Assembly (NCBI GenBank): GCA_002479785.1
Contig: DLPD01000005.1
Location: 87,380 to 151,379, forward strand
Direction: 5' to 3'
DNA length: 64,000 nt
DNA from: Cytophagaceae bacterium UBA7467
Lineage (GTDB): Bacteria; Bacteroidota; Bacteroidia; Cytophagales; Spirosomataceae
A model generated the notes under the pieces. That model had not been told where the DNA came from. It searched no databases and was given only the letters and a program-made list of their open reading frames with translations. A program made the translations under genes and the position numbers. Positions 42,700 to 49,023 of the stretch are shown here, in pieces; the stretch's first letter is position 1; the number at the start of each line of letters is the position of its first letter.

Positions 42700-42707
42700 C
42701 AAATTTA
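42700..42707 (-). promoter_or_regulatory. -7 promoter box of the small membrane peptide
   Basis: On the minus strand TAAATTTG matches TAnnTTTG and lies between the hisB stop and the peptide start. No clear -33 TTG is seen at the usual distance. Confidence 0.5.
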
Positions 42708-42716
42708 CAAATTATT

Positions 42717-43829
42717 TTAAAGAAGTCCTTTGGTACTTGGCAAAGAATCTAAATTTTTTCGATCACGATTCACCGCCATTTTAATGGCTTTTGCAAAGCC
42801 TTTAAAGATAGCCTCTATCTTGTGGTGCTCGTTTTCTCCTGAAGCTTGGATGTTTAAATTACATCTAGAACCATCTGAGAAGGATTTGAAGAAGTGATAA
42901 AACATCTCAGTAGGCATTTCACCTATCATCTCCCGTTTAAATGTGGCCTCCCAAACTAACCAATTACGTCCCGAGAAGTCAATCGCCACCTGTGCCAAAC
43001 AATCATCCATAGGCAATAAGAAGCCATAACGTTCAATGCCTTTCTTGTTCCCTAGAGCGATGGCAAATGCCTCGCCTAAAGCAATGCCGGTGTCTTCAAT
43101 GGTATGGTGCTCATCTATATGTAGATCTCCTATTACTTTTACGGCTAAATCTAGATTGCCGTGTTTCGCTATTTGATCTAACATGTGATCGAAAAAGCCT
43201 AAGCCTGTTTCATTTTTAGCGATGCCTTTTCCATCTAAATTTAAGTCGATGGAGATTTTCGTTTCATGCGTATTGCGTTCGTGAAGGACACGTCTTGCTG
43301 GCAAAAGGAAAAACTCGTGAATCTCATTCCAATTTGCACATTGCAATGCTGTATGTGGTTGTAATTCAGTTGGGATTTCTATGTCACCTATGAAGATTCC
43401 TTTGGCTCCTAAATTCTTCGCTAATTCAATATCTGTTAAACGATCTCCGATGACGAATGAATTCGCTAAATCATACTCAGTGGAAAAATACTCGCCTAAT
43501 AAACCAATACCTGGTTTGCGCGTAGGCTTATTTTCGTGAGCGAAACTACGGTCTATGTGAATTTGTTGAAAGATAATACCTTCTGATGCGAAGATATCTA
43601 ACATTTTTTGGTGTGCAGGCCAAAACGTTTCTTCTGGAAAAGAATCCGTTCCTAAGCCATCTTGATTAGTCACCATCACTAATTCAAAGTTAGTAATCGT
43701 GTCTATTTTCTTCAGATTAGAGATGACCTCAGGTAAGAAGGCGAGCTTTTCATAGCTATCCACCTGTTGGTCAATTTTAGGTTCTTCAATTAAAGTCCCA
43801 TCCCTATCAATAAATAACACCTTTTTCAT
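42717..43829 (-). CDS. hisB: bifunctional histidinol-phosphatase / imidazoleglycerol-phosphate dehydratase
   Basis: The 370-residue protein joins a HAD phosphatase (FIDRDGTLIEEP, residues 1-160) to the dehydratase domain (about 175-370), with DHMLDQIAKHG, DEHHTIEDTGIALG and the C-terminal SGENEHHKIEAIFKGFAKAI. It catalyses steps 6 and 8 of histidine synthesis. The fused form is usual in Bacteroidota. No other his gene is in the window. Confidence 0.97.
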   Translation of the reverse strand: MKKVLFIDRDGTLIEEPKIDQQVDSYEKLAFLPEVISNLKKIDTITNFELVMVTNQDGLGTDSFPEETFWPAHQKMLDIFASEGIIFQQIHIDRSFAHENKPTRKPGIGLLGEYFSTEYDLANSFVIGDRLTDIELAKNLGAKGIFIGDIEIPTELQPHTALQCANWNEIHEFFLLPARRVLHERNTHETKISIDLNLDGKGIAKNETGLGFFDHMLDQIAKHGNLDLAVKVIGDLHIDEHHTIEDTGIALGEAFAIALGNKKGIERYGFLLPMDDCLAQVAIDFSGRNWLVWEATFKREMIGEMPTEMFYHFFKSFSDGSRCNLNIQASGENEHHKIEAIFKGFAKAIKMAVNRDRKNLDSLPSTKGLL

Positions 43830-43861
43830 CTTACAAAGGTAAGCAAATAAAAAAAATAAGG

Positions 43862-43869
43862 TAATTTTG
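43862..43869 (+). promoter_or_regulatory. -7 promoter box of the DUF937/OmpA-like gene
   Basis: TAATTTTG matches TAnnTTTG, ending 17 bases before ATG 43887. It overlaps the in-frame GTG at 43869, which rules out that start. Confidence 0.6.
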
Positions 43870-43886
43870 TGTCAGAAATAATCCAT

Positions 43887-45104
43887 ATGAGCCAGGTATT
43901 TACATTAATTACTCCCGATGAAAAAGCTTTTTTTGCAAAGCGTCTTGCGGATCTTTGTACAGAGAAGCAGGAGAAGGTGATGGAATTGATACCAGCCTTC
44001 GAAGCGGTTGTTTTAGGGAGTGTATTGAAGTTATTTAGAAATCGTATTCGATTTAATGCGCTCTATAATTTTATGTTAGCAAAATCGGCTCCTGCGGAGG
44101 ATGTGGCTAAATTATTGAGTTCAGGTAAAGGAATGCCAGATTATGAGGCGATGTACCGTTTTGGGGAAGGGATGATGGGTATTCTATTGCCAGACAAGAA
44201 AAGTGCCATTGCTACATTATTAGGAGGGCAATTAGGGGCTAAAAGTTCTACAATTATTAAAGGCTTAACGTTGAGTTATGCTTTGTATGGTTATCGGTTG
44301 AAGGAGTTTGATTATGACGCGCTTCGTGACTACAAGTCTTTTGGTGAATATTATTTACCAGCTACGAGTGATTTCTATACCTTAGCTCCCACTAAAATAC
44401 AGGTAGCTTTAATTGATATCCTAGTTTTAAAGGATGTTTTGAAAGGGGATACCTTCGTCTTTGATGAACCATTTGTTGCGTCAGATGATCGACCTGCTCG
44501 AAATTATAAGTTGATTTTTGGGGTAATAGGCGGTATAATTCTTTTGTCTTTGGGTTTGTTTTTAGTTTTACGAAGTGGCGGTTCAGAGGAGGTAGTAGAT
44601 AAAGAGGAAACGGATCAAATTATCCCCATTGATAGTTTGACAAAATTAAATGATAGCCTAACAAAAGCGGTGGTAGATTCAGCGAAGGCTTCGAATGATT
44701 CCCTGGTTTCATTAGCATGGCCGGAAGGTAAACCATTTCAGGTGCCTAAGGAGTCCATTGTGGTGGCTTTTCATGCGTATGTTACCGATTCAACTGTAGT
44801 TACCCCTTTGGATCTCACGTGTACTGAACTAGATTTTAGTGATAAAACAGAATTGCTTGCATCTCCTACAACCTACTTATTTAAGCAGATAGCCTTGGGG
44901 ATGAACAAATTTAAAGAGGTGGATGTACAGGTACAGGTTGCGTCCGAGAAAGGAGCAATGGTGGCTAAAGAGCATGCTTATGTATTGAAAAATAGGCTAG
45001 TGGGTGAGGGATTAAATCAAAAGCGAATTTCTGTTGCTACATTACCCAATTCCTCGAATAATCAAATCATTTTTAGCTTTAAGAAGCGTTCAGCATTAAA
45101 ATAG
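43887..45104 (+). CDS. membrane protein with DUF937-like and OmpA-like domains
   Basis: The 405-residue protein starts at ATG 43887 (MSQVFTLITPDEK). Residues 1-200 are a helical cytoplasmic-type region with a DUF937-like GGQLGAKSSTIIKGLTLSYA near 110-135. A membrane helix (about 206-226, IFGVIGGIILLSLGLFLVL) is followed by an Asp/Lys-rich linker and a C-terminal domain (about 310-405) that resembles OmpA-like folds weakly. This layout would put the last domain in the periplasm, near peptidoglycan. The function is unknown. Confidence 0.65.
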   Translation: MSQVFTLITPDEKAFFAKRLADLCTEKQEKVMELIPAFEAVVLGSVLKLFRNRIRFNALYNFMLAKSAPAEDVAKLLSSGKGMPDYEAMYRFGEGMMGILLPDKKSAIATLLGGQLGAKSSTIIKGLTLSYALYGYRLKEFDYDALRDYKSFGEYYLPATSDFYTLAPTKIQVALIDILVLKDVLKGDTFVFDEPFVASDDRPARNYKLIFGVIGGIILLSLGLFLVLRSGGSEEVVDKEETDQIIPIDSLTKLNDSLTKAVVDSAKASNDSLVSLAWPEGKPFQVPKESIVVAFHAYVTDSTVVTPLDLTCTELDFSDKTELLASPTTYLFKQIALGMNKFKEVDVQVQVASEKGAMVAKEHAYVLKNRLVGEGLNQKRISVATLPNSSNNQIIFSFKKRSALK

Positions 45105-45114
45105 TACAATTTTA

Positions 45115-45145
45115 TTGCATGCTAATATTATAAGCGGTACTTTTG
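45115..45145 (+). promoter_or_regulatory. promoter of the DEAD-box helicase
   Basis: TTG (45115-45117) is followed after 20 bases by TACTTTTG (45138-45145), the same spacing as at rpsT. The predicted start near 45150 leaves a leader of about 105 bases. Confidence 0.8.
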
Positions 45146-45149
45146 TGCT

Positions 45150-45255
45150 TTGTTTATTAAATACATCCGCAGGAACTCTCTTTTTCCCTTTTTCAAAGGC
45201 TATCGGCAGGAGTTAAATTACGGATGTGTTCGGGCATCGTAATTAAATAGATCAA
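45150..45255 (+). promoter_or_regulatory. structured leader of the DEAD-box helicase mRNA
   Basis: Nested inverted repeats are visible: ACATCCG (45163-45169) with CGGATGT (45221-45227), and inside it AACTC (45174-45178) with GAGTT (45210-45214). The inner 3' arm includes GGCAGGAG, a Shine-Dalgarno-like sequence. No ORF is present. A control role, for instance in response to cold or to the helicase itself, is inference. Confidence 0.5.
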
Positions 45256-47058
45256 ATGAGTGAAAAAATTCGCTTCGATTCGCTTCCATTGTCGGAAGGA
45301 ATCCTGGAAGCAGTAAAAGAAATGGGCTTTGAGTTTGCTTCTCCCATTCAATCAGAAGCAATACCTTTCGTTATGGAAGGTCGTGATGTCATCGGACAAG
45401 CACAAACAGGTACTGGTAAAACAGCCGCCTTTGGTATTCCGATGATTGAGCATATTATTCCTTTTGAGAAGTATGTTCAAGCCATCATCTTATGTCCTAC
45501 GCGTGAATTAGCTGTTCAAGTTTCTGAGGAAATGAAGAAGTTGTCTAAGTACACTAAAGGGGTTTGGGTGACAACCGTATATGGTGGAGATTCCATCGAT
45601 CGTCAAATTAAGTCTTTAAAAGCAGGGGCAAATATCGTGGTGGGAACACCAGGTCGTGTCATCGATTTAATCGAACGTCGTGCATTGAAATTAAATCAAG
45701 CATCGATGATCGTTTTAGATGAGGCTGATGAGATGTTAGATATGGGTTTCCGTGAGGATATTGAAAGCATTTTGGAAGAAATTCCAAATGAGCGTCAAAC
45801 AGTCTTGTTCTCCGCAACCATGTCTAAGCCAATTATGGCCTTGACTAACCGTTATTTGACTAACCCTAAGTTAGTGAAAGTGGTTAAGAATGAGATCACG
45901 AACGTAAACATTGAGCAATTATATTACGATGTGAAAGGACGTGCAAAAATGGAAGTAACAACTCGTTTAATTGACTTCTATTCTTTGAAATTGGTTTTGA
46001 TTTTCTGTAATCAAAAGAAACGTGTAGACGAAGTTGTGGAAGAATTGATGTTGCGCGGTTATGCAGCGGAAGGTCTACATGGTGACTTGCGTCAATCTCA
46101 GCGCACACAAGTGATGAACCGTTTCCGTTCTGGAAATGTGAGTTTCTTAGTAGCGACGGATGTGGCTGCACGTGGTTTGGACGTAGATAATGTAGATGCT
46201 GTAATTAATTACGATATTCCATTAGATGAAGAATATTACGTTCACCGTATCGGTCGTACAGGTCGTGCTGGCAAGTCTGGAAAGGCATTTACACTAGTGG
46301 TGGGTTCTGAGCGCAATCGTTTACGTGAAATTATGAACTATACTAAAGTGAAGATCGATAAAGGTGTTATTCCTACTTTCTCTGACGTAGTGGGAGTGAA
46401 GAAAGGGATGTTTATTGATCGTGTTGCTAATACGATTGCTGAAGGTGGTTTAGAATTATTTGATGATGCTTTGCCAAACTTACAACATGCAGGGTTCACA
46501 GTAGAACAAGTTGTTGCAGCTTTAGTGAAAATGAACATGGGTGTCGTGAAGAACGAATTCGGTGATGAGAATCTCGAAGGAGAAATGGAACGGAGCTCTC
46601 GTAAATATGGTCGTGACGAACGTGGCGGTGGTCGCTTCGAAAGAGGTGGCGGCGGAGATCGATGGGGAGGAGACCGTGACGGAGGACGTCGTGGTGCGGG
46701 TCGTTTCGAAAGAGGTGGTGATCGCGGTGGTCGTTTTGAAAGAGGTGGAGATCGTAATTCCGCTCCTCGTGGGCCTCGTATGGATCGCGATGGTAAACCT
46801 TATCGTTCTGATGAAAATATGGTACGTCTAGTGGTAAATATTGGATTTAACGAAAAAATCTCCCCGTCGAACATCGTGGGAGCCTTTGCTGGTGAATCAG
46901 GAATACCAGGCAACGTATTGGGTCAAATTCAAATCGAAAACAAACACACATTTGTGGATGTGCCGAAAGAATATGCAAATGTAGTATTAGACAAAATGAG
47001 TGGCGCCCAAATCAAGGGCAAGCGAGTGAACGTCGATATTGCAAAAGCAGACAGATAA
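45256..47058 (+). CDS. DEAD-box ATP-dependent RNA helicase (DeaD/CsdA-like)
   Basis: The 600-residue protein unwinds RNA, for instance during ribosome assembly or cold adaptation. Motif Q (FASPIQSEAIP), AQTGTGKTAAFG, PTRELAVQ, DEADEMLDMGF, SATM, HGDLRQSQRTQVM and HRIGRTGRAG are all present. A long Arg-Gly-rich low-complexity linker (about 443-515) leads to a DbpA/CsdA-type RNA-binding domain (about 523-600, ending VNVDIAKADR). This is the layout of DeaD. It has a structured leader and a strong terminator. Confidence 0.95.
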   Translation: MSEKIRFDSLPLSEGILEAVKEMGFEFASPIQSEAIPFVMEGRDVIGQAQTGTGKTAAFGIPMIEHIIPFEKYVQAIILCPTRELAVQVSEEMKKLSKYTKGVWVTTVYGGDSIDRQIKSLKAGANIVVGTPGRVIDLIERRALKLNQASMIVLDEADEMLDMGFREDIESILEEIPNERQTVLFSATMSKPIMALTNRYLTNPKLVKVVKNEITNVNIEQLYYDVKGRAKMEVTTRLIDFYSLKLVLIFCNQKKRVDEVVEELMLRGYAAEGLHGDLRQSQRTQVMNRFRSGNVSFLVATDVAARGLDVDNVDAVINYDIPLDEEYYVHRIGRTGRAGKSGKAFTLVVGSERNRLREIMNYTKVKIDKGVIPTFSDVVGVKKGMFIDRVANTIAEGGLELFDDALPNLQHAGFTVEQVVAALVKMNMGVVKNEFGDENLEGEMERSSRKYGRDERGGGRFERGGGGDRWGGDRDGGRRGAGRFERGGDRGGRFERGGDRNSAPRGPRMDRDGKPYRSDENMVRLVVNIGFNEKISPSNIVGAFAGESGIPGNVLGQIQIENKHTFVDVPKEYANVVLDKMSGAQIKGKRVNVDIAKADR

Positions 47059-47061
47059 TTT

Positions 47062-47091
47062 AAAGGGGCTCTTTTCGAGCCCCTTTTTTTT
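47062..47091. terminator. terminator after the DEAD-box helicase
   Basis: AAAGGGGCTC and GAGCCCCTTT form a 10 bp stem around TTTTC, followed by T run. It meets the stop of the convergent gene. Confidence 0.9.
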
Positions 47092-47461
47092 AGTTCATTT
47101 TGCGTAAATAGAAATGCTGTTTAGGGCAAATCGGTTTGAAAAAGAGCAGACCAAGGATATATAAATCGACGGTCTGAATCACCTTGGGATGGGAATGTAA
47201 TTCATTCCAAATTTCTTCTTGATTGTGGGGTTTCTCAAATAGTATAACGGTATTTTGAGGAATTTTGGCAAGATCTACATAGGATTGTATTTCCATAATG
47301 CTACAATCCGAATAACGATGTGCCAAAGCTTCTTTCAATTGAGAATAGCTTAATTGCCCATTTAAATAGGGATTTAGCAATTCACAATACAAGGAATAGA
47401 TGGATGGTGAATGTAATCCATGTGCAGTCTGTGCCTTGAAATAGAATTGTAGACGGTTCAT
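47090..47461 (-). CDS. short protein with methyltransferase-like ends, core missing
   Basis: The 123-residue protein begins with RLQFYFKAQTAHGLHSPSIY, like the N-terminus of a Bacteroidota class I methyltransferase family (HSPFVY type), and ends with VDLYILGLLFFKPICPKQHF, like the C-terminus of the same family. The SAM-binding Rossmann core (about 100-120 residues) is absent, and no GxGxG motif is seen. It may be a real short relative or a remnant of an in-frame deletion. The frame is open and starts one base before the apaG stop ends, so translation is coupled. Confidence 0.6.
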   Translation of the reverse strand: MNRLQFYFKAQTAHGLHSPSIYSLYCELLNPYLNGQLSYSQLKEALAHRYSDCSIMEIQSYVDLAKIPQNTVILFEKPHNQEEIWNELHSHPKVIQTVDLYILGLLFFKPICPKQHFYLRKMN

Positions 47462-47847
47462 TAATTTAAGTGATAGGCGGGAATGAGTTCAAAGGCCGGT
47501 ATGTCTACCTTGAAGGTGGCTTGATTTTCTAGATTAAGAAATACATAATGACCACTCATTTTACCTATTGAGGCGATTAAAGGACAGCCTGATGTGTAGG
47601 TAAATGAATTGCCAGGTTCTATGATGGGTTGTTGGCCCACTACGCCTAAACCATTCACAATTTCTTTTGATCCAATTCCATCCACAATTTCCCAATATCG
47701 ACTCACTAATTGACCGGGTTGATTACTCAAGTTTTTGATCGTAATTTGGTAGGAGAAAAAATGCTTGTAAGGCGGATTTAGTTCAAATTCAGGTAAATGA
47801 GTGGTGTCTACTGAAATTAAGAATCCGTTAGAATATGCTTCTGACAT
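47461..47847 (-). CDS. apaG: ApaG (Co2+/Mg2+ efflux-type) protein
   Basis: The 128-residue protein starts at ATG 47847 (MSEAYSNGFLISVDT), preferred over the start at 47931, which would overlap ung. It has the fibronectin-like ApaG fold with FFSYQITIKNLSNQPGQLVSRYW, the GLGVVGQQPIIEPGNSFTYTSGCPL core and MSGHYVF. It is divergent from ung with a 16-base gap, and its stop overlaps the start of the shortened methyltransferase-like gene. Confidence 0.93.
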   Translation of the reverse strand: MSEAYSNGFLISVDTTHLPEFELNPPYKHFFSYQITIKNLSNQPGQLVSRYWEIVDGIGSKEIVNGLGVVGQQPIIEPGNSFTYTSGCPLIASIGKMSGHYVFLNLENQATFKVDIPAFELIPAYHLN

Positions 47848-47863
47848 CCTGTAAATTGGAATA

Positions 47864-48553
47864 ATGAATAATCTTGTTGTAAAATTAGCCGAAACTTTGA
47901 ATAATGATTGGAAAATAGCCTTGAATTCCACTATTTCTGCTGCTTATTTTCAGGACTTAGGTTTATTTCTGGAAAGGGAACTTATTTCTTACGATATTTT
48001 TCCAGCAATGGATCAAATTTTTACTGCTTTTCAACGGTGTAGTCTTCAACAAACCAAAGTGGTGATTATCGGTCAAGATCCTTACCATGGATTAGGACAA
48101 GCGCAAGGTTTATCCTTTTCCGTTCCTGCTTCATTTCCTTTGCCACCTTCACTTCGTAATATTTACAAAGAACTTTACGATGATGTAAAGGTAGTTCGAA
48201 TGGATGGAGATTTACGTTCTTGGGCAGATCAAGGCGTTTTACTCTTGAATGCCGTTTTAAGCGTTCGATCTGGTGAACCCAATTCTCATGCGAAGCAGGG
48301 CTGGGAAGAATTTACTCAGGATGTTATTCGTATCTTAAATGATGAGAAACAAAATGTCGTATTCGTTTTATGGGGTGCTTATGCCCAAAAGCTTTCAAAG
48401 TTCATCGATCCTCAGCGTCACTTTATCATTCAGGCTGCTCATCCTTCGCCGTTATCGGCCAATAGAGGAGGATTTTTTGGATCGAAACCTTTTTCTAAGA
48501 TTAATGAATATTTATTGAGGAGTGGTCAAACTCCTATTGATTGGGGTAAATAA
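47864..48553 (+). CDS. ung: uracil-DNA glycosylase
   Basis: The 229-residue protein removes uracil from DNA. The catalytic Asp72 lies in GQDPYHGLGQAQGLSFSVP, and the C-terminal HPSPLSANRGGFFGSKPF holds the catalytic His and the DNA-reading loop. Length and motifs are those of family 1. It is followed by a non-coding repeat region rather than by a standard terminator. Confidence 0.97.
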   Translation: MNNLVVKLAETLNNDWKIALNSTISAAYFQDLGLFLERELISYDIFPAMDQIFTAFQRCSLQQTKVVIIGQDPYHGLGQAQGLSFSVPASFPLPPSLRNIYKELYDDVKVVRMDGDLRSWADQGVLLLNAVLSVRSGEPNSHAKQGWEEFTQDVIRILNDEKQNVVFVLWGAYAQKLSKFIDPQRHFIIQAAHPSPLSANRGGFFGSKPFSKINEYLLRSGQTPIDWGK

Positions 48554-48726
48554 AGCACAAAGAGCAAAGCATAAAGCAAAAAGGTGGAATCGCCTCTGGC
48601 GATGTATTCACTATTTACTTGTCGTTGCTTAGCAACTTAGTCGAAAAAACATATTCTGACTATTGACTAAACGACGCAGTCGTGACTAAGCCGCAGGCGA
48701 CTAAATCGCGCAGCGATGACTAAACT
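48554..48726. repeat. array of mini-hairpins with GCA loops and GACTAA spacers
   Basis: Five short perfect hairpins lie in a row: ATCGCC-TCT-GGCGAT (48589-48603), GTTGC-TTA-GCAAC (48624-48636), ACGAC-GCA-GTCGT (48671-48683), GCC-GCA-GGC (48690-48698) and ATCGC-GCA-GCGAT (48705-48717). The last three have the same GCA loop and are each followed by or joined by GACTAA (48664-48669, 48684-48689, 48699-48704, 48718-48723). Before them is a purine-rich stretch of AAAGCA-like repeats (48551-48582). It lies between two convergent genes. Confidence 0.8.
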
Positions 48727-49023
48727 CTACACTCTTTTCAGCTGACTCGGAAAGTACACATACTGATTCGCGAATTCTTTTTGAAAAAAACCAGAAACAA
48801 TTCCTTCAATAAAGTCTTTTTGCTCTTCCTTAAATTCAGGCAGCCAACATTGTAAGGAATAGCCATTTGAATCAGGTTCTTGGTGAGAAGTGATTTCAAA
48901 TAAATGAATTTGGTCAATGAAGGCTTGTTTCTCGATTTCGGGAATAATTACTGTTTTTAAGGCCTTTAAAGCTGTTTCCGTAATACTGGGCTCAATGAAG
49001 AGCGAGAGGTTATATTGTATCAT
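48727..49023 (-). CDS. DUF4286 family protein
   Basis: The 98-residue protein matches the short DUF4286 family of Bacteroidota, with a MIQYNLSLFIEPSI start and a YVYFPSQL end; a ferredoxin-like fold is expected. It has no signal peptide. Its start overlaps the end of the large oxidoreductase gene by 4 bases (ATGA), so translation is coupled. The function is unknown. Confidence 0.85.
   Translation of the reverse strand: MIQYNLSLFIEPSITETALKALKTVIIPEIEKQAFIDQIHLFEITSHQEPDSNGYSLQCWLPEFKEEQKDFIEGIVSGFFQKEFANQYVYFPSQLKRV

Noticed and set aside
43869..43886. GTG start for the DUF937/OmpA-like protein
   Set aside because: The G of the GTG is the last base of the TAATTTTG promoter box.
46562..46831. 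89-codon frame inside the helicase gene
   Set aside because: It is the other-frame reading of the Arg-Gly-rich linker; the repeats keep several frames open.
48554..48726. Possible CRISPR array
   Set aside because: The repeated units are only 6-13 bases with no spacers of uniform length and no cas genes.
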